A stretch of 64,000 nt of DNA from Effusibacillus dendaii (GCF_015097055.1 NZ_AP023366.1:2560001-2624000); one strand, 5' to 3'; positions 22,463 to 32,493 are shown, counted from the first letter of the stretch. Translations and numbers: made by a program. The notes: a model not told the origin generated them from the sequence alone.

Positions 22463-23001
22463 TCAATGGCTATAGTCAACAGCCTCGTGTAGAATTTGAA
22501 GGGTTTACACCGGAAGAGTCGATGGAACTGCAGCAGGCTGGCGTTTTTGTTGGCGGCCTGGAACAGATTAAGGCTTGGGCACGAAGCAACTCATTATGGC
22601 CAATGACGTTTGGTTTGGCATGCTGCGCCATTGAAATGATGGGAACAGGTGCCTCCCATTATGATTTGGACCGGTTTGGGATCATTTTTCGCGCGTCGCC
22701 CCGGCAATCGGATTGTATCATCATTTCCGGTACGGTGACAAAGAAAATGGCACCCTTGATCAAACGTTTGTATGAACAGATGCCCGATCCGAAATGGGTT
22801 GTATCGATGGGATCTTGTGCAACGGCCGGCGGACCGTATGTACGCTCTTATTCCGTTGTCAAAGGGGTTGACCAGTATATTCCGGTTGACGTATATATTC
22901 CAGGCTGTCCGCCATCGCCGCCGGCGTTGATCTATGGCCTTAACAAACTGCAGGAAAAAATCCGCCTGGAGGCCAAAGGGAAGAAGGTGCCTCGTACATG
23001 A
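22453..23001 (+). CDS. nuoB: NADH-quinone oxidoreductase subunit B
   Basis: Carries cluster N2, the last iron-sulfur centre before quinone. The four ligands are visible as Cys57-Cys58 (LACCAIEMM), Cys122 ([10 protein letters not shown]) and Cys152 ([12 protein letters not shown]). It is 182 residues long from the ATG at 22453. The upstream extension of the frame lies within nuoA and is not part of the protein. The stop overlaps nuoC (ATGA). The enzyme arm faces the cytoplasm. Confidence 0.97.
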   Translation: MDVINGYSQQPRVEFEGFTPEESMELQQAGVFVGGLEQIKAWARSNSLWPMTFGLACCAIEMMGTGASHYDLDRFGIIFRASPRQSDCIIISGTVTKKMAPLIKRLYEQMPDPKWVVSMGSCATAGGPYVRSYSVVKGVDQYIPVDVYIPGCPPSPPALIYGLNKLQEKIRLEAKGKKVPRT

Positions 23002-23675
23002 CGGATGAAAACAAGAATGTGGATTTGACGAACAATCAGCCAACTTCGGAGGAAGCAGATCCGAAAAAACAAGCATCGGAAAAACCGGTGTCACCGGCAG
23101 CGTCGGAACAGACACCGGTTGTAAAACCGGCCGCTGCCAAACCAACCGTTGAGAAACCGGCCGCAGCCAAAGAAGCGGCGCCTCAGAAACCGGATCCGAA
23201 AAAAGAAGCCGCGCAGAAAGAGTTGGACCGTTTTCGACAGCAGATTGTGGCGAAATTCGGGGAATCCGTATTAGAAGAAGCAGTGCTCGCCAAATACCAA
23301 CCTACCTTTGTAATCAAACGGGAAGATTGGCGGAATGTGATAGAATATCTCCGGTTTGACGAGAGCTTGCTGTTTGATTATCCGGAAGTGATGGCGGGAA
23401 CCGACTATCCGGACAAAGGCTATATCGAGGTTGTTCTGTATCTGTATTCGATGAAGCATGGCTATTTTGTCACATTGAAGACGCGTGCCCCTCGCGACAA
23501 TGCGGAAGTTCCTTCTGTAACTCCGATCTATGGCGGAGTCAATTGGGAGGAACGGGAGATCTATGATTTGTTGGGAGTTACGTTTACCGATCACCCGGAT
23601 CTGAGACGAATTATGATGCCGGAAGATTATGAGGGATATCCGCTGCGGAAAGACTTCAGTGTATGGAAGGAGTAG
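22998..23675 (+). CDS. nuoC: NADH-quinone oxidoreductase subunit C with low-complexity N-terminus
   Basis: Peripheral-arm subunit of 225 residues. The conserved 30-kDa domain occupies about 90-225, with [35 protein letters not shown] and the ending [18 protein letters not shown]. The first ~75 residues are an unusual linker rich in Ala, Pro, Lys and Glu ([20 protein letters not shown]), likely disordered. A similar tail is found at the end of nuoI. The ATG overlaps the nuoB stop, so the extension is translated unless an internal start is used; I see no well-placed internal ribosome site. Confidence 0.94.
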   Translation: MTDENKNVDLTNNQPTSEEADPKKQASEKPVSPAASEQTPVVKPAAAKPTVEKPAAAKEAAPQKPDPKKEAAQKELDRFRQQIVAKFGESVLEEAVLAKYQPTFVIKREDWRNVIEYLRFDESLLFDYPEVMAGTDYPDKGYIEVVLYLYSMKHGYFVTLKTRAPRDNAEVPSVTPIYGGVNWEEREIYDLLGVTFTDHPDLRRIMMPEDYEGYPLRKDFSVWKE

Positions 23676-23684
23676 AGGGGAACA

Positions 23685-24788
23685 ATGGCTGAAATTCGAA
23701 CAGAAGAAATGCTTTTGAACGTCGGCCCTCAACATCCCAGTACGCATGGAGTGTTTCGGGTAGTCGTTAAAATCGACGGTGAAATGATAACGGATGCTAC
23801 CCCTGTAATCGGGTATTTGCATCGGGGAACGGAAAAACTGGCGGAAGATCTGCAGTATCCGCAGATCATTCCTTACTTTGACAGGCTTGATTATTTGGCG
23901 GCGATGCTTAACAACCATGCAATTGTCAATTCTGTTGAACAGGCAATGGATGTGCAGGTGCCGGAGCGAGCCGAATATCTTCGGATTATTGTGGGCGAGA
24001 TGAACCGGGTTGCCTCCCATTTATTGTTTTTGGGAGCCTATCTGTTGGATCTTGGCGCAATGAGTCCGTTTTTGTATGCGTTTCAGGAGAGGGAAACGAT
24101 CTGCCAAATGTTTAACGAAATCAGCGGCGCCCGACTTACATACAACTATATGCGGATTGGCGGCGTGAAATGGGATGCTCCGGTCGGCTGGCTGAACAAT
24201 CTGAAAGCGTATTTGCCCCGATTGCGGGAAAAGATGAAAATGTATAACGATCTGGTGACAGGAAATGAAATTTTCCTCAGCCGGGTTAAAGGGATTGGCG
24301 TGTACGACAGTGAAACGGCAATCAATTACGGGTTGTCGGGCATCAACTTGCGCTGTACCGGCTTCAAGTGGGACCTGCGCAGAAACAAACCCTATTCGAT
24401 TTATGATCGATTTGATTTTGAAATCCCAGTCGGCCAGAACGGTGACTGCTTCGACCGTTTCTATCTGCATGTATTGGAAATTGAGCAGTCGATCCGAATC
24501 GTCGAACAGGCGCTGGAACAGATCCCGGAAGGTCCGATTTTGGGGAAAGTACCGAAAATCCTGCGCGTCCCGGCAGGCGAATATTATGCGGCAGTGGAAG
24601 GAGCCAAAGGGGAATTGGGAGTGTACATTGTCTCGGATGGCAAAGACAAACCGTATCGTCTCAAAATAAAACGGCCTTCTTTTGTCAATTTGCAAATTTT
24701 GCCGAGTCTCCTAAAGGGACAGAATATGGCGAACTTCATTGCAATACTCGGAGCGGTTGATATTGTGCTGGGGGAGGTTGATGCATAA
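23685..24788 (+). CDS. nuoD: NADH-quinone oxidoreductase subunit D
   Basis: The 49-kDa quinone-site subunit, homologous to the large subunit of NiFe hydrogenases. The 367 residues include LNVGPQHPSTHGVFRVVVKIDGE, IGYLHRGTEKLAE, RIVGEMNRVASHLLFLGAYLLDLGAMSPFLY (given in parts), GINLRCTGFKWDLRRNKPYS and the C-terminal ANFIAILGAVDIVLGEVDA ending. The hydrogenase nickel cysteines are absent, as expected. The stop and the nuoH start overlap (TAATG). Confidence 0.97.
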   Translation: MAEIRTEEMLLNVGPQHPSTHGVFRVVVKIDGEMITDATPVIGYLHRGTEKLAEDLQYPQIIPYFDRLDYLAAMLNNHAIVNSVEQAMDVQVPERAEYLRIIVGEMNRVASHLLFLGAYLLDLGAMSPFLYAFQERETICQMFNEISGARLTYNYMRIGGVKWDAPVGWLNNLKAYLPRLREKMKMYNDLVTGNEIFLSRVKGIGVYDSETAINYGLSGINLRCTGFKWDLRRNKPYSIYDRFDFEIPVGQNGDCFDRFYLHVLEIEQSIRIVEQALEQIPEGPILGKVPKILRVPAGEYYAAVEGAKGELGVYIVSDGKDKPYRLKIKRPSFVNLQILPSLLKGQNMANFIAILGAVDIVLGEVDA

Positions 24789-25795
24789 TGTGGAACCTGC
24801 TTTGGGGATGGATTGATCAGCCTTTAACCGCCACTTCAGCGCTTTTTATGATTATCGGTGCTGTTGTTGTTCTGGCGGTCGTTCTTGGCGTAGTAACCTA
24901 CAGCATTTATTTTGAACGGAAAATCATTGGCTGGATGCAGGGACGGATTGGGCCTAACCGGGTAGGACCATTTGGATTGTTCCAATCATTCGCCGATATT
25001 CTGAAATTGTTGATTAAAGAGGACATTGTTCCGGCAAAAGCGGATCGCCTGATGTTTCTGGTGGCGCCGATGATCACATATGTCCCTTCATTTATGGTGT
25101 TGGCTGTCATCCCCTACACGGCGCAGCATTGGTTTACCGCACAACTGAACGTTGGGATTCTCTACTATATTGCGTTGTCCTCGATTTCCATTATAGGGAT
25201 CGTATTGGGTGGATGGGCATCAAACAACAAGTATTCGTTGATTGGCGGACTTCGTTCGGCTGCGCAGATGATCTCGTATGAAATCCCGCTCGCATTGTCG
25301 ATGTTGGGCGTGGTACTGATGGCGGGTTCCCTGAACCTGATCGATATTGTCAAGGCACAGGAGAATTTTCCGTATGTTTGGTATGTCGTGCCGCAGATTC
25401 TTGGTTTTGTTGTGTTTATTATATCCGCTACAGCGGAATTGAACCGCACGCCTTTCGATTTGCCGGAAGCAGAGTCGGAGCTGGTCTCCGGGTACTTCAC
25501 CGAATATTCCGGTTTTCGTTTTGCCTTCTATATGTTAGCTGAATATGTCTACATCACCGCAATGGCCGGGTTGGCAGCCGCGCTGTTTTTTGGCGGCTGG
25601 TCAGGACCTTTGCTGCCAGGATGGCTTTGGTACGCGATTAAAGCAAGCGCGTTTATTTTCCTGATGTTCTGGCTGCGGGCCACTTACCCGCGTGTGCGGA
25701 ATGACCAACTGATGGGGTTCAGTTGGAAAGTGTTGATCCCATTGGCGCTGCTAAATATTTTTCTGACTGCGATCATTAAGATCGCCATGATGTAA
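24788..25795 (+). CDS. nuoH: NADH-quinone oxidoreductase subunit H
   Basis: Membrane subunit joining the peripheral arm to the proton pumps and forming part of the quinone tunnel. It has 335 residues and about eight helices. FERKIIGWMQGRIGPNRVGPFG is the cytoplasmic first loop, and AELNRTPFDLPEAESELVSGY the second, with the acidic residues of the E-channel. RATYPRVRNDQLMGFSWKVLIPLALLN is the C-terminal signature. No frameshift or gap is seen. Confidence 0.97.
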   Translation: MWNLLWGWIDQPLTATSALFMIIGAVVVLAVVLGVVTYSIYFERKIIGWMQGRIGPNRVGPFGLFQSFADILKLLIKEDIVPAKADRLMFLVAPMITYVPSFMVLAVIPYTAQHWFTAQLNVGILYYIALSSISIIGIVLGGWASNNKYSLIGGLRSAAQMISYEIPLALSMLGVVLMAGSLNLIDIVKAQENFPYVWYVVPQILGFVVFIISATAELNRTPFDLPEAESELVSGYFTEYSGFRFAFYMLAEYVYITAMAGLAAALFFGGWSGPLLPGWLWYAIKASAFIFLMFWLRATYPRVRNDQLMGFSWKVLIPLALLNIFLTAIIKIAMM

Positions 25796-25806
25796 GGGGT
25801 GATACG

Positions 25807-26424
25807 ATGTTTGGACTGCTGAAAGGGTTAAGCGTAACGCTTAGCCAAATTCCCAAAAAGAAATACACCCTGATGTACCCTGAACAAAAGCCGGAATGGC
25901 CAAATCGTTTTCGCGGCATCCACAAGTTTTACCCGGAGCTTTGTATCGTGTGCAACCAATGTGCGCGCATCTGCCCGACAAGCTGTATTTCATTGTCAGG
26001 CAGCCGCGGAGAGGACAAAAAGCTGCACATCGAAACGTACGACATTAATTTCGAAATTTGCATTCTTTGCGATTTGTGCACAGAAGTTTGTCCGACGGAA
26101 GCGATTCAGATGTCCGATACGTTTGAATTGGCCGAATACAATCGAGATGCGCTTTATAAAACAATCGATTGGCTGACAGAAAATGGGAAACAGTATGACA
26201 AACGGAAAGGATATGACCAGGATACGCCTGGAGACGAGTTTGCCGCTCAATTTACCCCGGCGATGCTGAGTAATTCCCGTACGTTGAGAGGGTCCACCAC
26301 ACCGGTAGCCGCAGGTGGAGCGAAAGCGGAGGGTGCCGCTAAGCCGGCTGCGAAACCGGCAGCAGAATCCAAACCTGCAGAAACACCGCAAAATCAAGCA
26401 GAAAAGGCGGGTGACGCCGAATGA
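25807..26424 (+). CDS. nuoI: NADH-quinone oxidoreductase subunit I with extended C-terminus
   Basis: Holds the two 4Fe-4S clusters N6a and N6b. Ligands are CIVCNQCARICP (Cys46, 49, 52, 56) and CILCDLCTEVCP (Cys85, 88, 91, 95). The ferredoxin core ends near residue 150. A tail of about 50 residues follows, rich in Ala, Lys and Pro (GAAKPAAKPAAESKPAETP), not needed for cluster binding and similar in composition to the nuoC head. GGGGTGATACG precedes the ATG. The TGA overlaps nuoJ. Confidence 0.95.
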   Translation: MFGLLKGLSVTLSQIPKKKYTLMYPEQKPEWPNRFRGIHKFYPELCIVCNQCARICPTSCISLSGSRGEDKKLHIETYDINFEICILCDLCTEVCPTEAIQMSDTFELAEYNRDALYKTIDWLTENGKQYDKRKGYDQDTPGDEFAAQFTPAMLSNSRTLRGSTTPVAAGGAKAEGAAKPAAKPAAESKPAETPQNQAEKAGDAE

Positions 26425-26954
26425 TGTTGCCTGTCCTTAATGGTCAAATGATTGCTTTCATTCTGATCAGTTTGGTACTGATTGGTTCGGCGGTCGCTAT
26501 GCTGTTTTCCAGAAAAGTAATCTATATGGCTCTCTTGATCGGCGGCGTTTTTATCGGTGCAGCCGCGATCTACATTTTGCTTGATGCGGATTTTGTCGGG
26601 TTCGCCCAGATACTGATCTATGCGGGCGCGATTACGATCTTGATGCTGTTTGCGATCATGTTGACCCATCATGGGGAGCAAAACGAGAAACAGGGAAAAG
26701 GGCATACCGTTTTTGCCGTCATTTCGGCGGGAGGTCTGCTTGTCTTGCTGTACTGGGGATTCAACAGCATCGACTGGTCAAAATGGAATCAGTTGTCCCC
26801 GAAGACTCCCAATCCTGTTTGGGGAGACAACTCGGTGCAGGCGATCGGAAATGCAATCTACACCAGTTACGTGATTCCGTTTGAATTAATTTCGGTAGTT
26901 TTGATCGTGTCGTTAGTTGGGGCAGTCATTCTTGCTCGAAAGGGGGAAGAATGA
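26421..26954 (+). CDS. nuoJ: NADH-quinone oxidoreductase subunit J
   Basis: Membrane subunit of 177 residues with five predicted helices. [45 protein letters not shown] contains the third-helix pi-bulge region typical of NuoJ. The C-terminal helix is [24 protein letters not shown]. Both ends overlap neighbours by four bases, so it is co-translated with nuoI and nuoK. Confidence 0.95.
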   Translation: MMLPVLNGQMIAFILISLVLIGSAVAMLFSRKVIYMALLIGGVFIGAAAIYILLDADFVGFAQILIYAGAITILMLFAIMLTHHGEQNEKQGKGHTVFAVISAGGLLVLLYWGFNSIDWSKWNQLSPKTPNPVWGDNSVQAIGNAIYTSYVIPFELISVVLIVSLVGAVILARKGEE

Positions 26955-27265
26955 TGGAACCGACAATTGTTCGATATCTCCTGTTGGCGGCGGTTTTGTT
27001 CTGCCTCGGGCTGTTCGGGGTTTTATGGAAACGGAACATTATCATCGTGCTGGTTTCGATCGAGTTGATGCTGAATGCGGTTAATATTAATTTGGTCGCA
27101 TTTTCAAGGCTTGGTTTATCGCCCAATATAAACGGTCAAATATTCGCATTGTTTGTTATGGTAATAGCAGCTTGTGAAGTAGCGGTCGGTTTGGCAGTTT
27201 TGATTGCAATTTATCGCAATCGCAGTTCCAGCGATATTAAAGATATGAATCTTACGAAATGGTAA
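26951..27265 (+). CDS. nuoK: NADH-quinone oxidoreductase subunit K
   Basis: MrpC-like antiporter-related subunit of 104 residues with three helices. The conserved glutamates lie in [19 protein letters not shown] and in [22 protein letters not shown]. The start is either of two adjacent ATG codons at 26951 or 26954. AAAGGGGGAAGA inside nuoJ is the ribosome site. Confidence 0.95.
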   Translation: MMEPTIVRYLLLAAVLFCLGLFGVLWKRNIIIVLVSIELMLNAVNINLVAFSRLGLSPNINGQIFALFVMVIAACEVAVGLAVLIAIYRNRSSSDIKDMNLTKW

Positions 27266-27282
27266 CGGGGCAGGTGATCGGA

Positions 27283-29214
27283 TTGGTAGCTTATGCTTGG
27301 CTGGTTCCTTTTTTTCCGTTAGCAGCATATGCGCTGTTATTCCTGTTTGGCCGTCGCGGGCAGGAGGGTATTGTTGCCGCTCTAGGAGTAATTGCCACTC
27401 TGTTATCGTTGATCGTCTCTTTGTTGATATTTGGAGATGTAGCAGCGAACGGTTATAGTGGAACCTATAATTTCCGCTGGTTACAATTTGGAAGCGCGAC
27501 ATTATCGATTGGTTTTGAAGTGACGCAGCTAAATGCCATCATGCTGGTGGTGGTAAGCTTTGTAAGCACACTGGTGCTTCTGTTCTCCAAAGGATACATG
27601 CACGGAGATGAGCGGTTCAGGGTGTTTTACCAGTACTTGTGTTTGTTTGTTTTCTCCATGTTGAGTCTTGTTATTTCGCCAAATTTGATGCAGCTGTACG
27701 TATTCTGGGAACTTGTCGGACTCTGTTCGTACCTGTTGGTGGGCTTTTGGTATTTCAAGCCGGAAGCAGCTTCCGCAGCCAAAAAATCATTCGTGGTGAC
27801 CCGGATTGGCGATGTCGGTTTGTTTATCGGCATCATTCTGCTGTTTTTATCAACAGGCAGTTTTGAATACAAGCCGATTTTCGAATTTGCCGGTTATGTG
27901 GCTCAGTATTCGAGTGCGCCGCAGTCTGCCGTATGGTTTGCGAGCCACCCTCCGTTCGGTATGAGTCCGGAGCAACTGGTTACCGTTTCTGCCATTCTGA
28001 TTTTTATCGGAGCGGTTGGAAAATCGGCCCAGTTCCCGTTGCACGTCTGGTTGCCGGATGCAATGGAAGGTCCGACACCGGTCTCGGCGTTGATCCACGC
28101 GGCGACGATGGTGGCCGCCGGAGTGTATTTGGTAGCTCGCACATTTCCGTTATTTTCCGCAGCGCCTGCCGCATTGACGGTTGTCGCCATAGTCGGTGGC
28201 TTTACCGCGATTTTTGCGGCGGCAATTGGCCTGACGCAAAACGATATCAAGCGTGTGATCGCCTATTCCACGGTGTCCCAGTTAGGGTACATGATGTTGG
28301 CGCTCGGTGTAAGCGCCTATGCGGCATCCGTTTTCCATTTGATGACACATGCTTTCTTTAAAGCATTGTTGTTCCTGGGTGCGGGTTCGGTTATCCACGC
28401 CGTACAGACACAGGATATCCGCGAAATGGGCGGGCTGTGGAAGAAGATGCCTGTAACTACATGGACGTTTTTGTTTGGTGCGCTTGCCTTATCGGGAATT
28501 CCGCCGTTTGCCGGCTTCTGGTCAAAGGATGAAATATTGACGGCCGCATATGGCAGTGGTCATGTAACGTTAGGCGTATTGGCAACTATTGCTGCATTTT
28601 TTACGGCGTTTTATATCTTCCGGGTGTTTTTCCTGACGTTCACCGGAAATTATCGGGGAAATCCGGAAGTGCATCCGCACGAAAGCGGTGCCGTGATGAC
28701 AATTCCGCTGGTCCTGCTGGCGATTTTAGCGCTTGTCAGTGGATTTGTGAATGCGCCTTTCTTGGGAAGTCCGTTCGAACATTTCTTGCAAGGGACGGGT
28801 GAAATCGGCGCCGTCTATTCGTTTGATGCGAAAACGGCTGTTATTTCCGTAGTAGTAGGACTGGCGGGCATACTGTTGGCTTATCTGATGTATGGAAAAG
28901 GCGTGCTGAATCCCCGTTCCGTGCGGCAGGCGAGCGGTCCGTTGTACAATTTGTCTTTCAACAAATTTTTTATCGATGAATTGTACAAAGGAATCATTGT
29001 GACACCGGTTGTTCTGATCGGAAAAGGGTTGGATTTTGTCGATCGGTGGGTGATTGACGGAATCGTAATGATCGTTGGACGGATGGGAGCATCCGCATCG
29101 CTCATTCTGCGGAACGCGCAAAACGGTCAGATTCAAACATACGGATTGGTCACATCGCTTGGAGTATTGCTGCTGGTAGCAATCAGTCTTTATATAGGAG
29201 GGGTGTTGCAATGA
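27283..29214 (+). CDS. nuoL: NADH-quinone oxidoreductase subunit L
   Basis: Largest proton-pumping antiporter-like subunit. I choose the TTG at 27283 because CAGGTGATCGGA precedes it and the protein then starts with the usual helix VAYAWLVPFFPLAAYALLFLFG (643 residues). An upstream ATG at 27259 would overlap nuoK and lacks a ribosome site. Marks are FWELVGLCSYLLVGFWY (key Glu), VGKSAQFPLHVWLPDAMEGPTPVSALIHAATMVAAGVYL and DIKRVIAYSTVSQLGYMMLALG. The long lateral helix and the last membrane helix at the C-terminus are present. Confidence 0.95.
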   Translation: MVAYAWLVPFFPLAAYALLFLFGRRGQEGIVAALGVIATLLSLIVSLLIFGDVAANGYSGTYNFRWLQFGSATLSIGFEVTQLNAIMLVVVSFVSTLVLLFSKGYMHGDERFRVFYQYLCLFVFSMLSLVISPNLMQLYVFWELVGLCSYLLVGFWYFKPEAASAAKKSFVVTRIGDVGLFIGIILLFLSTGSFEYKPIFEFAGYVAQYSSAPQSAVWFASHPPFGMSPEQLVTVSAILIFIGAVGKSAQFPLHVWLPDAMEGPTPVSALIHAATMVAAGVYLVARTFPLFSAAPAALTVVAIVGGFTAIFAAAIGLTQNDIKRVIAYSTVSQLGYMMLALGVSAYAASVFHLMTHAFFKALLFLGAGSVIHAVQTQDIREMGGLWKKMPVTTWTFLFGALALSGIPPFAGFWSKDEILTAAYGSGHVTLGVLATIAAFFTAFYIFRVFFLTFTGNYRGNPEVHPHESGAVMTIPLVLLAILALVSGFVNAPFLGSPFEHFLQGTGEIGAVYSFDAKTAVISVVVGLAGILLAYLMYGKGVLNPRSVRQASGPLYNLSFNKFFIDELYKGIIVTPVVLIGKGLDFVDRWVIDGIVMIVGRMGASASLILRNAQNGQIQTYGLVTSLGVLLLVAISLYIGGVLQ

Positions 29215-30722
29215 ACGGTTTACTGGTCGCTTTACCTCTCCTGCCGTTAATTGGAGCGATTTTGCTGCTGTTTGTGCCACGCAACGCCAATTCACAAATT
29301 AAGGCAGTCGCCTTATTGGCAACTTTGTTGCCTGCCTTGGCTGCAATTGTAATCGCAAGCGGTTTCCAGACGACCGGCGGCATGCAATATTTGTTCTCGA
29401 AAAATTGGATCGCGGTGCCGTTTGCATACACAGATGGCCCCTTGCGGATCGGACTCGATTTTGGCGTGGACGGTTTGTCGCTCCCGTTCGTTCTGTTGAC
29501 AGCCATCGTGAGCGTTTTAGCCATGTTGGCTGCATGGCGCACATCGCTTCGTACAAAAGAGTACTTCGTCTGGTATCTGCTGCTGCTTACCGGATTGTAT
29601 GGCGTGTTTGTGTCCCTTGATCTATTCCTGTTCTTCCTGTTCCTTGAACTGACGTTGATCCCGATGTATTTCCTGATCAGCATTTGGGGAGCTGAAAAAG
29701 GCCGGCAAACGGCTGTCAAGTTTCTTGTTTATCGGGGACTGGCCTCAGTCGGAATTCTGGTTTCGTTTATTGCGTTAGCCTACTTTGCCGGTTACGGAAG
29801 CGGCTCGATGAGCTTCAATATGAGCCAGATTGCAGCTTCATTCGGCCATATTGCATCGCAAATTCCGTTAGAAATCAAACGATGGATTTTTGCGGTTCTA
29901 TTGATTGCGATTCTGATCGAAGAAGCATTCTTTCCGTTCCACACGTGGATGCCCGATACCCATGAGCAAGTGACACCGGCGGTATCGATGATTGTGGGCG
30001 GCGTTTTGATGAAAGTGGGGGCGTACATCCTGTTCCGGATTGGAGTCGGAATTATGCCGGACATGGTGGCCTATTTTGGCAAATGGATGGCGGTCATAGG
30101 CGTCATCAACATCGTATACGGAGCGTTGGTTGCGATGGTGCAGCGAGACTGGCGGCGTTTGTTGGCATTTTCAACCATTTCCCATATGGGAATTATGCTG
30201 TTAGGTACCGCTTCGCTGACAGTTGCCGGATTACAGGGGGCGGTCTTCATGACAATCTCGTCCGGTCTTCTTTCCGCCTTATTGTTTTTCCTGGTGGGTG
30301 CGATACAAGAACGCACCGGTACAACATTCGTGGATGCGATGGGCGGCATTTCCAAACAGATGCCTGTTTTATCCGGGTTTTTGCTGGCGGGTGCACTGGG
30401 ATCGCTCGGTTTGCCTGGCATGAGCGGATTCGTATCGGAGCTGGTTTCGTTTATTGGGTCGTTTCAAAAGTTTCCTGTTCTGTCCGTTGTTGGAACATCC
30501 GGCATTATCCTGGCAGCCGTTTATATGCTTTGGGCGATGCAGAAAACGACGTTTGGCCCGACAGCCCTTGCGGCTGAGGGAATACAGGATGCGAAGGCAG
30601 CCGAATACATTCCGATGGTGCTGCTTCTGGCGACCGTTGTACTAATTGGTGTCTATCCGTCCATTTTGGGCGACCTGATAAATCCGGCCTTGACCCAATT
30701 GGTCGCAAGGATAGGGGGGTAG
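29211..30722 (+). CDS. nuoM: NADH-quinone oxidoreductase subunit M
   Basis: Second antiporter-like subunit, 503 residues and about 14 helices. FLFLELTLIPMYFLISIWG carries the key glutamate; the central discontinuous helix region reads PFHTWMPDTHEQVTPAVSMIVGGVLMKVGAYILFR. The third signature is DWRRLLAFSTISHMGIMLLG. The ATG overlaps the nuoL stop by four bases with GGAGGGG upstream. Confidence 0.96.
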   Translation: MNGLLVALPLLPLIGAILLLFVPRNANSQIKAVALLATLLPALAAIVIASGFQTTGGMQYLFSKNWIAVPFAYTDGPLRIGLDFGVDGLSLPFVLLTAIVSVLAMLAAWRTSLRTKEYFVWYLLLLTGLYGVFVSLDLFLFFLFLELTLIPMYFLISIWGAEKGRQTAVKFLVYRGLASVGILVSFIALAYFAGYGSGSMSFNMSQIAASFGHIASQIPLEIKRWIFAVLLIAILIEEAFFPFHTWMPDTHEQVTPAVSMIVGGVLMKVGAYILFRIGVGIMPDMVAYFGKWMAVIGVINIVYGALVAMVQRDWRRLLAFSTISHMGIMLLGTASLTVAGLQGAVFMTISSGLLSALLFFLVGAIQERTGTTFVDAMGGISKQMPVLSGFLLAGALGSLGLPGMSGFVSELVSFIGSFQKFPVLSVVGTSGIILAAVYMLWAMQKTTFGPTALAAEGIQDAKAAEYIPMVLLLATVVLIGVYPSILGDLINPALTQLVARIGG

Positions 30723-30725
30723 ACG

Positions 30726-32240
30726 ATGCAACAGACAACTGTGCAAATGATCAACTTTGTTTCGTTGTGGAATGTAATGGCGCCTGAAGTGGTTATGGTG
30801 CTTGGCGGGTTCATTCTGTTAGTGATCGATTTGTTCCTGAAAGAACAGCAAAAAAGGGTGCTTCCTTGGCTCGGAATGCTGGCGGTGCTTGTGGCAGGTG
30901 GACTGGTGATTGCGAACATGGTGCACCTGCAATCGGCCAAAGACATAAAAGCATTGTCAGATTTCCTTTATATCGTAGACGACTATGGGAACATATTTAA
31001 ACTGATTGTGTTAATGGGAACGTTCTTCACGCTCTTGATGTCGGTCGATTATCTGAAACAAGTACAGATTCCGCGTGGAGAATACACATACTTGCTGCTG
31101 TTTGCCACAGTCGGCGCGATGGTCATGGCATCTTCATTAGATTTGATCACGTTGTTCGTCGGGCTGGAACTGTTGTCAATCGCTTCTTACGTAATGGTAG
31201 GCATTCGCCGAAATTATGGAAAATCAACGGAAGGCGCCATGAAATATCTGGTTATTGGCGGAATTTCTACTGCCTTAACGCTTTATGGAATGTCATTTGT
31301 TTACGGGCTGACAGGCACCACCAATATTTCAGCAGCCATTCAATCGTTTTCAGCGCTTTGGGGAGAATTTCATTTTCTCTTCCTGCTGTCCCTGGTAATG
31401 ATTGTGGCGGGACTTGGCATCAAGCTATCGCTTGTACCGTTTCATATGTGGACGCCCGATACTTATGAGGGGGCGCCCACACCGATCACCGCCTTTCTGT
31501 CTGCCGTTTCCAAAGCGGCTGCATTAGCCATTCTGTTCCGGGTTCTCTTGTTCCTCTATTCCGGGTTTATTTCAGAATGGTACATGATCATTGTTGTGAT
31601 CGCGATATTAACCATGGTGATCGGAAACGTAGCGGCTCTCACCCAAAAAAATATCAAGCGGATGATGGCTTACTCCAGCGTTGCGCAGGCCGGCTATCTG
31701 CTGGTGCCGATAGCGGTATTGGGAAAATCCGAAACATTGTTAAATCTGCTGCAGTCGATGTCAGAACTGGTATTCTACTTAGGGGTTTATGTGTTAATGA
31801 CGATGGGGGCTTTTGCGGTAATCTCGTATGTCACACGGCAAACCGGTTCAGAAGATATTGATTCGTTTCGCGGATTGTATCAGAGATCGCCTTTTCTGGC
31901 GATTGCAATGACCGTTTTTATGCTGTCGATGGCAGGAATGCCCATTACGGCAGGTTTTTTTGGCAAGTTTATAATTATCCTTGGTGCCATCCATGCGCAG
32001 TCATTCTGGTTGGCTGGAATTATGTTCGCGGCTTCCGTCATCTCCTTCTACTATTACTTTGGAGTCATGCGAGCGATTTTTACAAGCGTTTCGAACGGAA
32101 CTTCGTTACCTATGCGGACGCCGGGCAATCTGTCATTTTTAATCGGAGTTGCGTTAATCGGGATACTTGGCCTCGGAGTTGTACCCAATGTCCTGCTGAC
32201 TGTACTTCAAAATCTGAAATGGTTCGGCCCGACAGCGTAA
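30726..32240 (+). CDS. nuoN: NADH-quinone oxidoreductase subunit N
   Basis: Third antiporter-like pump subunit, 504 residues, about 14 helices. FVGLELLSIASYVMVGI, SLVPFHMWTPDTYEGAPTPITAFLSAVSKAAALAILFR and NIKRMMAYSSVAQAGYLLVPIA match the family. It is the last nuo gene. NuoE, NuoF and NuoG are not encoded anywhere in the run, so the complex lacks the NADH-binding module. ATAGGGGGGTAGACG precedes the ATG. Confidence 0.96.
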   Translation: MQQTTVQMINFVSLWNVMAPEVVMVLGGFILLVIDLFLKEQQKRVLPWLGMLAVLVAGGLVIANMVHLQSAKDIKALSDFLYIVDDYGNIFKLIVLMGTFFTLLMSVDYLKQVQIPRGEYTYLLLFATVGAMVMASSLDLITLFVGLELLSIASYVMVGIRRNYGKSTEGAMKYLVIGGISTALTLYGMSFVYGLTGTTNISAAIQSFSALWGEFHFLFLLSLVMIVAGLGIKLSLVPFHMWTPDTYEGAPTPITAFLSAVSKAAALAILFRVLLFLYSGFISEWYMIIVVIAILTMVIGNVAALTQKNIKRMMAYSSVAQAGYLLVPIAVLGKSETLLNLLQSMSELVFYLGVYVLMTMGAFAVISYVTRQTGSEDIDSFRGLYQRSPFLAIAMTVFMLSMAGMPITAGFFGKFIIILGAIHAQSFWLAGIMFAASVISFYYYFGVMRAIFTSVSNGTSLPMRTPGNLSFLIGVALIGILGLGVVPNVLLTVLQNLKWFGPTA

Positions 32241-32241
32241 C

Positions 32242-32493
32242 ATGTATCCGAACCCTTCACTTTCCACTTTGACAGGAATTTACAGCTTGATGCAGTTGCT
32301 GATCTTCCTGATCACAATTGTGGTGGCCTGGTACGGCCTTGGCAGTGTGAAATGGGATTTGTTCCTCCGGAATCACCGAACCGGGCAGGCGTTGGTATTG
32401 CGATTGTTGCTGGCTATTACAGTCGGTTTTCTCGTCGGACAATTTTTTTTACAGTACCTAAATGCATCACTCTTATTGAAAAATCTGTTTTAA
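32242..32493 (+). CDS. ywzB: DUF1146 small membrane protein (YwzB-like)
   Basis: Membrane protein of 83 residues with two helices (LMQLLIFLITIVVAWYGLG and LLLAITVGFLVGQFFLQYL). The intervening KWDLFLRNHRTGQALVLR is the family motif. It starts one base after the nuoN stop and is co-transcribed with it. In B. subtilis the homologue follows atpC directly, so here the nuo operon lies between them. Function unknown. Confidence 0.85.
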   Translation: MYPNPSLSTLTGIYSLMQLLIFLITIVVAWYGLGSVKWDLFLRNHRTGQALVLRLLLAITVGFLVGQFFLQYLNASLLLKNLF

